This document shows, piece by piece, positions 1-8,325 of a stretch of 64,000 bases of DNA (position 1 is its first letter; the number at the start of each line of letters is the position of its first letter). Below the pieces are notes generated by a model, which worked only from the letters and a program-made list of their open reading frames with translations, had not been told where the DNA came from and searched no databases. Position numbers and translations under genes: made by a program. The DNA is from Herbaspirillum sp. SJZ106 (GTDB lineage: Bacteria; Pseudomonadota; Gammaproteobacteria; Burkholderiales; Burkholderiaceae_D): the NCBI RefSeq assembly GCF_006715495.1, contig NZ_VFNI01000001.1, forward strand, positions 558,001 through 622,000. The letters run 5' to 3'.

Positions 1-1309
1 TCAAGCCATTCCATTCCTTGATCTGCGCCACGCTCACGCGATAGCGGCCGGCGATGCCGGCCAGGGTGTCGCGCTTGCCAGCCTTGACATAGATGCGGCG
101 GGTTTCCGGTACGTCCGGGGCGATGGCCAGGCGGGCGTTGTCGGCGATTTCCGGGGTCAGCTCGGTATCGAGCGAGGTGGTTTGCTCGGTCTTGGGCACC
201 AGGATGGTGGAGCCGGCCTTGAGCACCATGCGCGGCGGGATCTGGTTGACGCTGCGGATCACTTCGGGCGTCGTGCCGAACCTGCTGGCGATGGTTTCGA
301 TGCGCTCGCGGGCGCTGGAGACGGTGTGCGCCGTCCAGCTGGTGAAGGCCTGGGTCCACTTGGACATGTTGGCCTTGAATTTCTCGGCATTGTTTTCCGG
401 CAGCAGGATCTTGGTGTCTTCGCTGCCGATGATCACCGGGCGGTTGAACTGCGGGTTGAGCGCCTTGAATTCGTCCAGCGACAGCTCGGCCAGTTGCGCC
501 GCGACCTTGACGTCGATGTTGCGGGTCTTGCCGATGGTGACGAAGTAGGGCTGGTTGTCGACCTTGGGCAGGGCGATGTCGAAAGCGCCGGGGTTGGCGA
601 TGATGTTCTTCACCGCCTGCAGCTTGGGCACGTAGTTGCGCGTCTCATTGGGCATCTGCGCCGACAGCGTGTTGAAGTCGATCGGCAGGCCGGCCGCCAG
701 GTTGCGGTTGACGGCGCGCTGCACCGAGCCTTCGCCCCAGTTGTAGGCCGCCAGCGCCAGTTGCCAGTCGCCGAACATGCCGTACAGCTTTTGCAGGTAG
801 GTCAGCGCGGCGTCGGTCGAGGCCAGTACGTCGCGCCGCTCGTCGGTGAACATGTTCTGCTTGAGGTTGTAGTCACGCCCGGTGGACGGGATGAACTGCC
901 ACATGCCGGCCGCCTTGGCGGTCGACAGCGCTTCCGGGTTGAACGCCGATTCGATGAAGGGCAACAGCGCCAGTTCGGTCGGCATGCCGCGCTTTTCCAG
1001 TTCCTGCACCACGTGGAACAGGTAGCGCGAGGCGCGTACGGTGGTGCGCTGGATGTAGTCGGGGCGCGAGCTGTACCACTGCGTCTGGCTCTCGACCAGG
1101 CTGTTGTCCAGGTCGGGGATGCCGAAACCCTTGCGGATGCGCGTCCAGATATCGATGTCGTTCATTCCCGGCAGCGCATTGGCGCCGAGCTCGGGATTGA
1201 TCGCATTGAAGGGGGCGGGGTAGATCGAGATGTCGTTGGCGTGGGAGAGCAGCGGGGTGCTTGCGCAAAACAGAGCGGCTAAAGCGAGTTTCTTCAGTGT
1301 TCGCTGCAT
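1..1309 (-). CDS. mltD: Membrane-bound lytic murein transglycosylase D, LysM protein (3' end off the window)
   Basis: Lytic transglycosylase that cleaves the glycan backbone of peptidoglycan in the periplasm. It reads from an ATG at 1309 and runs off the left edge, so the C-terminus is missing. The N-terminus is a signal peptide (MQRTLKKLALAALFCASTPL) without a clear lipobox cysteine. An SLT domain follows, with the catalytic-glutamate motif PFIESAFNPEA, then AAGMWQFIPSTGRDYNL and LAAYNWGEG. At least two LysM peptidoglycan-binding repeats come after it; the last visible residues, RDTLAGIAGRYRVSVAQIKE followed by WNGL, are inside a LysM. gloB lies just upstream on the same strand, the order known from Escherichia coli. 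The family call is secure; only the number of LysM repeats is unknown. Confidence 0.95.
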   Translation of the reverse strand, partial: MQRTLKKLALAALFCASTPLLSHANDISIYPAPFNAINPELGANALPGMNDIDIWTRIRKGFGIPDLDNSLVESQTQWYSSRPDYIQRTTVRASRYLFHVVQELEKRGMPTELALLPFIESAFNPEALSTAKAAGMWQFIPSTGRDYNLKQNMFTDERRDVLASTDAALTYLQKLYGMFGDWQLALAAYNWGEGSVQRAVNRNLAAGLPIDFNTLSAQMPNETRNYVPKLQAVKNIIANPGAFDIALPKVDNQPYFVTIGKTRNIDVKVAAQLAELSLDEFKALNPQFNRPVIIGSEDTKILLPENNAEKFKANMSKWTQAFTSWTAHTVSSARERIETIASRFGTTPEVIRSVNQIPPRMVLKAGSTILVPKTEQTTSLDTELTPEIADNARLAIAPDVPETRRIYVKAGKRDTLAGIAGRYRVSVAQIKEWNGL

Positions 1310-1653
1310 GGGGGCGTTATCCTGTGCCAGAGGGCTAAAGTTTGCATTCGGCGCTTCCCTTGCAGAGCTCCGCAGTCGGTAAGCTCAACGCCTTCTGCCG
1401 GAAAACGATTTCATGATCGTTCGGCAGTCATGGCGGCAATGCAAGGCAGGAAGCTTCGGATTTCCCCCAAGCACGATTCGCACCTGGCGCGGTTTTTCTC
1501 AGTAAAAATGTGTAAAAACCAGCGCGCCAAAATGGGGAATGGTGGGAGTGTACGGAAGACCCTTTTCCGCAGTCAAGTAAAAATTGGCCGCTGTTACAAA
1601 GCCAAATCCTTGATTTGCTTGGGTTTTGGCGCCAAGTCGCTGGGATCGTCGGT
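1310..1653. other. Intergenic region between mltD and gloB
   Basis: This 344-bp gap should carry the mltD promoter. It contains an interrupted hairpin at 1395-1427 (arms CTGCCG/CGGCAG and AACGAT/ATCGTT around TTCATG, with a 3-nt bulge) and an AT-richer stretch at 1490-1600. Two overlapping open frames here, one per strand, have no convincing start context or recognisable protein features, and I do not call them genes. Confidence 0.5.
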
Positions 1654-2496
1654 TTATTTGTAGGTATTTTTCCATTCGCGTAGCGCGGCGAAGCTCTCAA
1701 CTTCGCCAAACGTCTGCAAACGTCCGGCATCCTGCAGTGATTTTACGATGGTGGGCTGGGTCGCCCTCAGGAACGGGTTGGTTTTGCGCTCCAGCCAGAT
1801 GGTCGAAGGCACGGTAGGCTGGCCGCGGTCGCGCTTGGCCTGCTCTTCTTTGATCCGGTCCGCGAGCCGGCCATTGTCGGGCTCCACCGCGGCTGCGAAT
1901 TTCAGGTTCGACATGGTGTACTCATGGGCGCAATAGACGCGCGTGTCTCCCGGCAAGTTGGCCAGCCTGGCAAGCGAATCCACCATCTGCGCCGGCGTGC
2001 CCTCGAACACGCGGCCGCAGCCGCCGGCGAACAGCGTGTCGCCGCAAAACAGCAGGCCCGCGCCAGCCGCGTGGTAGGCGATATGGCCCAGCGTATGCCC
2101 CGGCACCTCGATGACGGCCAGCTCCAGCGGCAGGTGCGGCAGGCTGACCCGGTCGCCTTCGGCCAGCGGCTGCGTCATGCCGGCGATTTTCGCGCGTTCG
2201 CGCGCCGGGCCGTACACCGCAATGGCAGGGAATTCGGCGCTCCTGGCGCGTTCGGCCAATTCGACCACACCGCCGACGTGGTCAGCATGGTGATGAGTCA
2301 GTAGAATAGCGGCCAGCGTCAGGCCGTTTTCCTTGAGCGCGGCCAGGACCGGCCCGGCGTCGCCCGGGTCTACCGCGGCGGCATAGCGCCCGTTATGAAT
2401 CAACCACAGGTAGTTGTCGCTGAAGGCCGGCACGGCCAGGACATCCAATGAAGTTTCCCGATCCGGTTTGGCTGGCGTGGCTGGCTGCTCGGTCAT
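1654..2496 (-). CDS. gloB: Hydroxyacylglutathione hydrolase (glyoxalase II)
   Basis: Hydrolyses S-D-lactoylglutathione to D-lactate and glutathione, the second step of methylglyoxal detoxification in the cytosol. The 280-residue metallo-beta-lactamase-fold protein carries the dinuclear metal motif [10 protein letters not shown] at about residues 67-76. The later ligands fall in VPGHTLGHI and [14 protein letters not shown], and the glyoxalase-II C-terminal domain reads [14 protein letters not shown]. About 15 extra N-terminal residues precede the family core ([14 protein letters not shown]), so a start slightly further in is possible. Only 17 bp separate its start codon from the divergent methyltransferase gene. 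Confidence 0.95.
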   Translation of the reverse strand: MTEQPATPAKPDRETSLDVLAVPAFSDNYLWLIHNGRYAAAVDPGDAGPVLAALKENGLTLAAILLTHHHADHVGGVVELAERARSAEFPAIAVYGPARERAKIAGMTQPLAEGDRVSLPHLPLELAVIEVPGHTLGHIAYHAAGAGLLFCGDTLFAGGCGRVFEGTPAQMVDSLARLANLPGDTRVYCAHEYTMSNLKFAAAVEPDNGRLADRIKEEQAKRDRGQPTVPSTIWLERKTNPFLRATQPTIVKSLQDAGRLQTFGEVESFAALREWKNTYK

Positions 2497-2513
2497 AAGG
2501 CGCGATCGAATAA

Positions 2514-3281
2514 ATGAGTGACAATCCGGAAATTATAGACCTCGCAGCCTGGTTGCAGACGCCGACCGGCGCTTATCTGCGCGCCTGGGAGCAACGCCAC
2601 CTCAATACGCTCACGGCCGACATCTTCGGTTTCAACGCCGTGCAGATCGGTTCGCCGCAGATCCACGCGCTGGCCGCTAACCGCATGCCTTACCGCTGGC
2701 TGACCGACAATGCCATGCCGGGCGAGAACCAGTCCGCGCTGGAAATCCCGCAAGTGCTGGCGCACGATTTCTGCGAACTGCCGTTCGCCACCCAGAGCCT
2801 GGACCTGGTGGTGCTGCCGCACGTGCTGGAGTTCGCTGCCGAACCGCACCAGGTATTGCGCGAGGTCGAGCGGGTGCTGATCCCGGAAGGGCAGGTGATC
2901 ATCTGCGGCTTCAATCCCAGCAGCCTGTGGGGCATGCGCCAGGCGGCGGGCCGCCTGACCGGCGCCCACTTCCTGCCGCGCGACGGCGAATTCATCCGCC
3001 TGCCGCGTCTCAAGGACTGGTTGAAGCTGCTCAACATGGAAGTCAACCGCGGCCATTTCGGCTGCTACGCCCCGCCCTGCGAAACCGACAAGTGGCTCAA
3101 CCGCTTCGGCTTCATGGAAAAGGCCGGCGACCGCTGGTGGCCGTATTTCGGCGCAGTCTATATCGTGCAGGCGATCAAGCGCGTGCTGGGGATGCGCCTG
3201 GTCGGCCCGGCCCTGAGCCGGCAGAAGGTCAAGGCGCCCAGGGGCATGCCGGCCACCAACCGTATCCACAAATCGGAATGA
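2514..3281 (+). CDS. Class I SAM-dependent methyltransferase (YafS position)
   Basis: A 255-residue methyltransferase of the Methyltransf_11 type. It shows an SAM-binding-like segment ([15 protein letters not shown]), the acidic/post-II region [20 protein letters not shown] and the post-motif segment [20 protein letters not shown]. The substrate is not identifiable from sequence. It sits exactly where E. coli carries yafS, between gloB and rnhA, so it is probably the equivalent gene. The C-terminus is basic. The start ATG at 2514 has a weak AAGG upstream and leaves almost no room for separate promoters against gloB. Confidence 0.85.
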   Translation: MSDNPEIIDLAAWLQTPTGAYLRAWEQRHLNTLTADIFGFNAVQIGSPQIHALAANRMPYRWLTDNAMPGENQSALEIPQVLAHDFCELPFATQSLDLVVLPHVLEFAAEPHQVLREVERVLIPEGQVIICGFNPSSLWGMRQAAGRLTGAHFLPRDGEFIRLPRLKDWLKLLNMEVNRGHFGCYAPPCETDKWLNRFGFMEKAGDRWWPYFGAVYIVQAIKRVLGMRLVGPALSRQKVKAPRGMPATNRIHKSE

Positions 3282-3357
3282 ACCGCCGCCGGCCGGATCG
3301 GGTATGATCGCGGCCCCGGCGGCAACCAATGGGCGCGCAGCGCCAGAACAGACAAGC

Positions 3358-3792
3358 ATGGACAAAGTAGAGATTTATTCGGATGGCGCCTGCAAGGGCA
3401 ACCCCGGGCTGGGCGGCTGGGGCGCATTGCTGGTGGCTGGCGGCCAGGAAAAGGAAATCTTCGGCGGCGAACGCAACACCACCAACAACCGCATGGAGCT
3501 GATGGCCGTGATCCAGGCCCTGAACGCGCTCAAGCGCCCCTGCGACGTGGTGGTCCACACCGACAGCCAGTACGTGCAGAAGGGCATCAGCGAATGGATC
3601 CACGGCTGGAAGGCGCGCGGCTGGAAGACCGCCAGCAAGGAACCGGTCAAGAATGCCGACCTGTGGCAGGCGCTGGACGCCGCCCAGGCGCAGCACAAGG
3701 TCGAATGGCGCTGGGTGCGCGGCCACAACGGCCACGCCGGCAATGAGCGCGCCGACCAATTGGCCAACCGCGGCGTCGACAGCATCAAGTAA
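3358..3792 (+). CDS. rnhA: Ribonuclease HI
   Basis: Degrades the RNA strand of RNA-DNA hybrids such as R-loops and Okazaki primers. The 144-residue protein has the four acidic catalytic positions: D9 in [13 protein letters not shown]47 in [10 protein letters not shown]69 in [12 protein letters not shown], and the C-terminal Asp in NERADQLAN. The basic-protrusion region [13 protein letters not shown] is present. The frame is open from 3304, but 3358 gives the usual family N-terminus ([10 protein letters not shown]). dnaQ follows 39 bp downstream, the common rnhA-dnaQ arrangement. Confidence 0.95.
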   Translation: MDKVEIYSDGACKGNPGLGGWGALLVAGGQEKEIFGGERNTTNNRMELMAVIQALNALKRPCDVVVHTDSQYVQKGISEWIHGWKARGWKTASKEPVKNADLWQALDAAQAQHKVEWRWVRGHNGHAGNERADQLANRGVDSIK

Positions 3793-3831
3793 GTCGATAT
3801 AGAGATACAGAAACAAAGAGCAGGAGCCACC

Positions 3832-4569
3832 ATGCGTCAGATCATCCTCGATACCGAAACCACCGGCCTGTCGCCGCGCGCCGGCAACCGCATCCTTGAA
3901 ATCGGCTGCGTCGAAGTGCTGAACCGCCAGCTCTCGGGCAACAACCTGCACCACTACATCAACCCCGAGCGCGACTCCGAAGAGGGCGCGCTGGCGGTGC
4001 ACGGGCTGACTACCGAATTCCTGCGCGACAAACCGACCTTCAGGCAGATCGCGGCTGAATTTCTGGACTACGTGCGCGGCGCGCAGATCATCATCCACAA
4101 CGCGCCCTTCGACGTCGGCTTCCTCGACGCCGAACTGGCGCTGCTGGACTTGCCGCCGTTTTCCGAGCATGTGGCCGAAGTGATCGACACGCTGCAGATG
4201 GCCAAGGAACTGCACCCCGGCCGACGCAATTCGCTGGACGCGCTGTGCGACCGCTACGGCATCGCCAACGCCCACCGTACCCTGCACGGCGGCTTGCTGG
4301 ATGCGGCGTTGCTGGCCGAGGTCTACCTGGCCATGACGCGCGGCCAGAATTCGCTGACCATGGACCTGGGCAGCGGCGACGAGCAGGGCGCCGATGGCGC
4401 CGCACTGGAGCTGACGCCGCTGGCCGAGGTGATCGTGGTCGCTGCTGGCGAAGAAGACCAGCGCCTGCATGAAGACGTGCTCAACCAGCTCGACAAGGAA
4501 GTCCGGGGCGCCTGCGTGTGGCGTTTCGAACCGCCCCCGCCGGAAGCGGCCGACGCGCCGCCGGCCTGA
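3832..4569 (+). CDS. dnaQ: DNA polymerase III epsilon subunit (3'-5' proofreading exonuclease)
   Basis: Proofreading exonuclease of the replicative polymerase core. The 245-residue protein shows the DnaQ exonuclease motifs: ExoI DTETTGLSPRAGNRILEIG at residues 7-25, ExoII HNAPFDVGFLDAEL, and ExoIII with HRTLHGGLLDAALLAEVYL. The C-terminal tail, which in this family binds the alpha subunit, includes a proline/alanine-rich end. The start is supported by AGGAG 6-7 nt before the ATG. A 9-bp inverted repeat overlaps the stop codon. Confidence 0.96.
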   Translation: MRQIILDTETTGLSPRAGNRILEIGCVEVLNRQLSGNNLHHYINPERDSEEGALAVHGLTTEFLRDKPTFRQIAAEFLDYVRGAQIIIHNAPFDVGFLDAELALLDLPPFSEHVAEVIDTLQMAKELHPGRRNSLDALCDRYGIANAHRTLHGGLLDAALLAEVYLAMTRGQNSLTMDLGSGDEQGADGAALELTPLAEVIVVAAGEEDQRLHEDVLNQLDKEVRGACVWRFEPPPPEAADAPPA

Positions 4570-4592
4570 TGCGGCAAGGTTGTCGCATCAGG
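4565..4592 (+). terminator. Hairpin overlapping the dnaQ stop codon
   Basis: Perfect 9-bp inverted repeat (CCTGATGCG at 4565-4573 and CGCATCAGG at 4584-4592) with a 10-nt loop. It includes the dnaQ stop codon and has no T-tract, so it may be a weak terminator or an mRNA-end stabiliser. Confidence 0.45.
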
Positions 4593-4624
4593 CAACGAAA
4601 GTGGGCGAATTATTTACAAGCCCC

Positions 4625-4654
4625 TTGCCCAAGCCGGAAAACTTATGTCATAAT
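4625..4654 (+). promoter_or_regulatory. Probable sigma-70 promoter of tRNA-Val
   Basis: A -35 element TTGCCC (4625-4630), 18-bp spacer and -10 element CATAAT (4649-4654), placed about 45 bp before the tRNA. The tRNA-Leu gene at 38.4 kb has nearly the same elements (TTGCCG, 17 bp, CATAAT). Confidence 0.6.
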
Positions 4655-4698
4655 CTCGCCTCTCGAACAGCACGGCAGCAATGCGGCGTTGTTCAAAT

Positions 4699-4773
4699 GG
4701 AAGGTTAGCTCAGGGGTAGAGCACTGCATTCACACTGCAGGGGTCGCAAGTTCGAAACTTGCACTTTCCACCA
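4699..4773 (+). tRNA. tRNA-Val (anticodon CAC)
   Basis: Complete cloverleaf of 75 nt with CCA encoded. The acceptor stem is GGAAGGT/ACTTTCC (one G-T pair), the D-arm GCTC...GAGC, the anticodon stem CTGCA/TGCAG with loop TTCACAC (anticodon CAC, reading GUG), and the T-arm GCAAG TTCGAAA CTTGC. The discriminator base is A. A rho-independent terminator follows within 10 nt. Confidence 0.95.
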
Positions 4774-4782
4774 GGATCCATG

Positions 4783-4811
4783 AAAAAAGCCAGCTTCGCG
4801 CTGGCTTTTTT
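4783..4811 (+). terminator. Rho-independent terminator of tRNA-Val
   Basis: GCCAGC/GCTGGC core extended by an A6 run on the left and a T6 run on the right, with the loop TTCGC. The symmetric A/T flanks would also stop transcription from the opposite strand. Beyond it, 4812-4988 holds nothing I can identify. Confidence 0.9.
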
Positions 4812-4988
4812 CGTTTCCGGGCGTTGGCCTCGCTGCTGCCGAAACCCTGCTCCGGAAGATTCCATCGAAGGGCCTTCCTTGATCGTGGCCGCCCATCATC
4901 CAGCCTCATCTTCACGGTGTCGCCTGCAATGCTTCTTTGATCAATTTGCAAGACCGATAGTCAGGTCGCCATTGCGGCGCGGGTACGT

Positions 4989-6392
4989 TTAACCCGGCAG
5001 CGCAGGCAGCTTGACCGTCGCGACCAGGCCGCTGCCTTCTGCGGGGGCATCCAGTACCACGCTGCCTTGCGAGGCCTGCACGATCTCGCGCACGATGGCC
5101 AGGCCCAGGCCGGAGCCGGGCTGGTCTGGCGCGGCGTTGCGATAGAAGCGCTCGAACACGCGCTCGCGTACTTCGGCCGGGATGCCGGGGCCGTTGTCGC
5201 TGACGGTGACGACAAATTGCCCGTTGCCGCCCGCATGGCCATCGCCGCCTTCGCGCGCGATGCCCACCGTCACCTTGCCGCCGTCGGGCGTGTAGCGCAG
5301 GGCGTTGTCGATCAGGTTCATCAGCATGCCGGCCAGTTGCGCTTCATTGCCGTTGACCGGGGCGCGCTCCAGTTCGGTTTCCAGGCCGAGGTCGATATGC
5401 TTTTTCAGCGCCAGCCCGGCCAGCTCTTCCAGCACCGTGGCGGCAACCGCCATGAGGTCCACCGGCCCGCGCGGGAAGGCGCTGCTGTTGGAAGCTTCGG
5501 CCTGCGACAGTTGCAGCAGCTTGTTGGTCAGGTCGGTCATGTTGCGGCTGCTGTCGTGCAGCGCGGCCAGCACCTGCGGCAGGCGCGCCGGATCGTCCAG
5601 CTGGCGCGCGAACTGGATTTGCGAGTCGATCACGGTCAGCGGCGTGCGCAACTGGTGCGCGGCGTCGGCAACGAAGCGTTTTTGCACGATCACCTGGGCG
5701 TTGAGCCGCTGGATGTACTGGTTGATCGCTTCCACGATGGGGCGCAACTCCAACTGCAATTGTCCGGTACGCAGCGGCGTGAGCGAATTGGGGTCGCGTG
5801 CGGCCAACTGGTCTTTCACCGCCAGGATGGGGCGCAACTCTATCGTCAGGCCCAGTACCACCAGCGCCACCGCCAGCAGCAACAGCACGATCTGGCGCCG
5901 CAGCGACGGTTGCCACAGGTCTTCCAGCATTTGCTGTCGGCCTTGCATGGTCTGGCCCACCGACACCGCCACCATGCGCAGCGTGCCTTCGTCATACAGC
6001 GCGCGGATGTAGCTGGCCACGCGCAGTGCGCGGCCCTCGAACACGGTGGTGGTATAGACCGGATGGATGGCGGCGAAGTCCGGGTCGACGGGGAAGTCGG
6101 GGCGGCCGGCCAGCAGCGTGGTGTCGTCCATCAGCACTTGGTAGTACACCGCATCCTGCGCCGGCGAGGCGAACATTTCCAGGGCCGCGGGCGGCACCGA
6201 CACCACCGGCGCGCCATCCTGCCAGGTGACCTGGCCGGCGATCATGCGGGCCGAGGCCAGCAGGGCGCGATCCTGGATCAGCGTGGCGCTGGAGACGGCG
6301 TTGTCATAGGCGTCGCTGGCCGACAGGCCGACGTATACCGTCATCGGGATCAGCAGCCACAGCAACAGCCGCAGGCGCAGGCTGTCAATCAT
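4989..6392 (-). CDS. TctE-type sensor histidine kinase
   Basis: Membrane sensor kinase, 467 residues. There are two transmembrane segments (about 7-25 and 166-186) flanking a periplasmic sensor domain of the TctE/2CSK_N kind. A HAMP-like linker follows, then the H-box with phospho-acceptor His246 in DAAHQLRTPLTVI, the N-box LIDNALRYTPDGG, and the G-boxes DNGPGIP and GSGLGLAIV. Its ATG overlaps the response-regulator stop by 8 nt (ATGATTGA), so the two are translationally coupled. The signal is unknown. The divergent ABC importer is the obvious candidate target because TctDE systems usually control the adjacent transporter. Confidence 0.9.
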   Translation of the reverse strand: MIDSLRLRLLLWLLIPMTVYVGLSASDAYDNAVSSATLIQDRALLASARMIAGQVTWQDGAPVVSVPPAALEMFASPAQDAVYYQVLMDDTTLLAGRPDFPVDPDFAAIHPVYTTTVFEGRALRVASYIRALYDEGTLRMVAVSVGQTMQGRQQMLEDLWQPSLRRQIVLLLLAVALVVLGLTIELRPILAVKDQLAARDPNSLTPLRTGQLQLELRPIVEAINQYIQRLNAQVIVQKRFVADAAHQLRTPLTVIDSQIQFARQLDDPARLPQVLAALHDSSRNMTDLTNKLLQLSQAEASNSSAFPRGPVDLMAVAATVLEELAGLALKKHIDLGLETELERAPVNGNEAQLAGMLMNLIDNALRYTPDGGKVTVGIAREGGDGHAGGNGQFVVTVSDNGPGIPAEVRERVFERFYRNAAPDQPGSGLGLAIVREIVQASQGSVVLDAPAEGSGLVATVKLPALPG

Positions 6393-7056
6393 CTTTTTGC
6401 TTGAGCAGGTAGCCCAGTCCGCGCAGGGTCATGATGGCGGCGCTGGAGGCATCCAGCTTCTTGCGCAGGCGCGAGATGTAGATTTCGATGGCGTCCGCGC
6501 TGGGTTCCTCCGACAGGCTGAAGATGCCTTTCATCAGGGCGGTCTTGGATACCGTCTTGCCCTGCTTGAGCATCAGGATTTCCAGCACGTCGTGCTCGCG
6601 CGCCGGCAGCGCCAGCGTGTTGCCGGACACCGCGAACTGGCGCGTGTTGCTGTCGTAGACCAGGTCGCCGCAATGGATTTCGGCCGCCTTGTCGGGTGTC
6701 TGGCGGCGGATCAGCACCTTGATGCGCGCCACCAGCTCGCGTATCTCGAAGGGCTTGACCAGGTAGTCGTCGGCGCCGGCGCCCAGGCATTCCACCTTTT
6801 CGTCGATCGAGCCGCTGGCGGTCAGGATCATCACCGGAACGCCGTTGTGGCGCTCGCGCAGGCGCCGCAGGACGTGCTTTCCGCCCAGCTTGGGCAGCAT
6901 CAGGTCGAGCAGCACCACGTCGTAGTTTTCATCCCGCAGAACCTGGTCGGCGATCTCGCCGTCAGCCGCGATATCCACGCTGAACTTGTGTTCTTTCAGG
7001 ATTTGTTCAAGCCAATGGGCGAGCTGCGGGTTGTCTTCGATCAGGAGCAATTTCAT
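6385..7056 (-). CDS. OmpR/TctD-family response regulator
   Basis: 223 residues. A receiver domain carries the phospho-acceptor Asp51 (VVLLDLMLPKLGG), the acidic pair E7/D8 and Lys in YLVKPFE. A winged-helix DNA-binding domain follows (REHDVLEILMLKQGKTVSKT ... EIYISRLRKKL ... TLRGLGYLL). The start at 7056 gives the normal MKLLLIEDN N-terminus. It is the first gene of a two-gene operon with the kinase, and it is divergent from the binding-protein genes across a 147-bp intergenic region that probably holds its operator. The pair resembles TctD/TctE, but the neighbouring importer is not a tripartite tricarboxylate transporter. Confidence 0.92.
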   Translation of the reverse strand: MKLLLIEDNPQLAHWLEQILKEHKFSVDIAADGEIADQVLRDENYDVVLLDLMLPKLGGKHVLRRLRERHNGVPVMILTASGSIDEKVECLGAGADDYLVKPFEIRELVARIKVLIRRQTPDKAAEIHCGDLVYDSNTRQFAVSGNTLALPAREHDVLEILMLKQGKTVSKTALMKGIFSLSEEPSADAIEIYISRLRKKLDASSAAIMTLRGLGYLLKQKDD

Positions 7057-7203
7057 GCAAATGTCTCGTTGGTTTTGTTGCGGTGCAAATAAAAAAGCGG
7101 TTTTTTGGAAAGCTGGATGAAGGTTTCGGCTTCTTAGAATACGCGGACAAATCAGTAAAGATGGCGCCAGACCATCCACCACCAACATCAGGAGACAATC
7201 ATA

Positions 7204-8250
7204 ATGCGTCAAGACGCCCGTGTGTTCCAGGCTTCCGTCATTCGCCGTTCCCTGCTGGCGCTGGGCGCCACCGCCGTGGCGGCGGCCGCGCTGGCGCTGT
7301 CGGCCCCGCAGGCCCATGCGGCCGACAAGATCACCATCATGGTCGGCGGCATCAACAAGCTGATTTACCTGCCGCCCAAGCTGGCCGAGAACCTGGGCTA
7401 CTTCAAGGAAGAGGGCCTGGACGTCGAACTGCAGTCGCAGCCGGCCGGCGTGGACGCCGAGAACGAGTTGCTGGCCGGCGCCGTGCAGGCGGTGGTGGGC
7501 TACTACGACCACTCCATCGACTTGCAGAGCAAGGGCAAGGAAGTCACCTCGATCACCCAGTTGCTGCTGGTGCCGGGCGGCATGGAGATGGTGCGCGCCG
7601 ACCTGGCCGGCAGCGTCAAGAGCATGGGCGACCTGAAGGGCAAGACGCTGGGCGTGACCGGCCTGGGCTCTTCTTCCAGTTTCATCGCGCAATACCTGGC
7701 CAGCCGCGCCGGGCTGAAGACTTCCGACTATTCGATGCTGCCGGTGGGCGCGGGCAATACCCTGATCGCCGCCATGAAGCAAAAGCGCATTGACGTGGCC
7801 TGGACCACCGAACCGACCACCTCCATCCTGCTGGCCTCGGGCGACGCCAGGGTACTGGTCGACATGAGCAGCGTGGAAGGCACGCGCAATGCATTGGGCG
7901 GCCTGTATCCGGCTTCCAGCGTGTACGTCAACCGCGCCTGGATGAACAGCCACAAGGCCGAGTCGCAAAAGCTGGCGCGCGCCTTCGTCAAGACTCTGAA
8001 GTACATCCAGACCCATACGCCGGAAGAGATCGCCGACAAGATGCCCAAGGACTACTACGGCGGCGACAAGAAGATTTACGTACAGGCGCTCAAGGCCTCC
8101 ATGCCGATGTATTCGCCCGACGGCAAGATGCCGGCCGGCGGCCCGGAGCAGGTGCTCAAGGTAATGGCCGGCTTCAACCCCAACATCAAGGGCAAGAACA
8201 TCGACCTGTCGAAGACTTATACCAACGAGTTCGTCGATCAGGTCAGGTAA
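7204..8250 (+). CDS. ABC transporter substrate-binding protein, NMT1/SsuA-like (copy 1)
   Basis: Periplasmic solute-binding protein of 348 residues with a Sec signal peptide ending near AHA/ADK (about residue 40). The NMT1/ThiY-SsuA-type fold starts at KITIMVGGINKLIYLPPKLA. The DNA reads CAGGAGACAATCATA before the ATG, a good ribosome-binding site. It is followed 75 bp later by a paralogue identical at roughly three quarters of positions by eye, then by the ATPase and permease of the same importer. Family members bind sulfonates, nitrate, pyrimidine precursors or aromatic acids, and I cannot assign the ligand. A TAGAAT -10-like element lies at 7135-7140. Confidence 0.88.
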   Translation: MRQDARVFQASVIRRSLLALGATAVAAAALALSAPQAHAADKITIMVGGINKLIYLPPKLAENLGYFKEEGLDVELQSQPAGVDAENELLAGAVQAVVGYYDHSIDLQSKGKEVTSITQLLLVPGGMEMVRADLAGSVKSMGDLKGKTLGVTGLGSSSSFIAQYLASRAGLKTSDYSMLPVGAGNTLIAAMKQKRIDVAWTTEPTTSILLASGDARVLVDMSSVEGTRNALGGLYPASSVYVNRAWMNSHKAESQKLARAFVKTLKYIQTHTPEEIADKMPKDYYGGDKKIYVQALKASMPMYSPDGKMPAGGPEQVLKVMAGFNPNIKGKNIDLSKTYTNEFVDQVR

Positions 8251-8325
8251 AAACGCACAAGGCTTAGAATTCGCAGGTTTGCGCAGGTCTGGCCTGCGCC
8301 CGGCATCATCCAACAGGAGACTGAC

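Noticed and set aside
7135..7140. A full -35/-10 promoter for the first binding-protein gene
   Set aside because: TAGAAT is a fair -10, but the only -35-like hexamer (TTGGAA at 7105) is 24 bp away, too far for sigma-70. An activator-dependent promoter remains possible.
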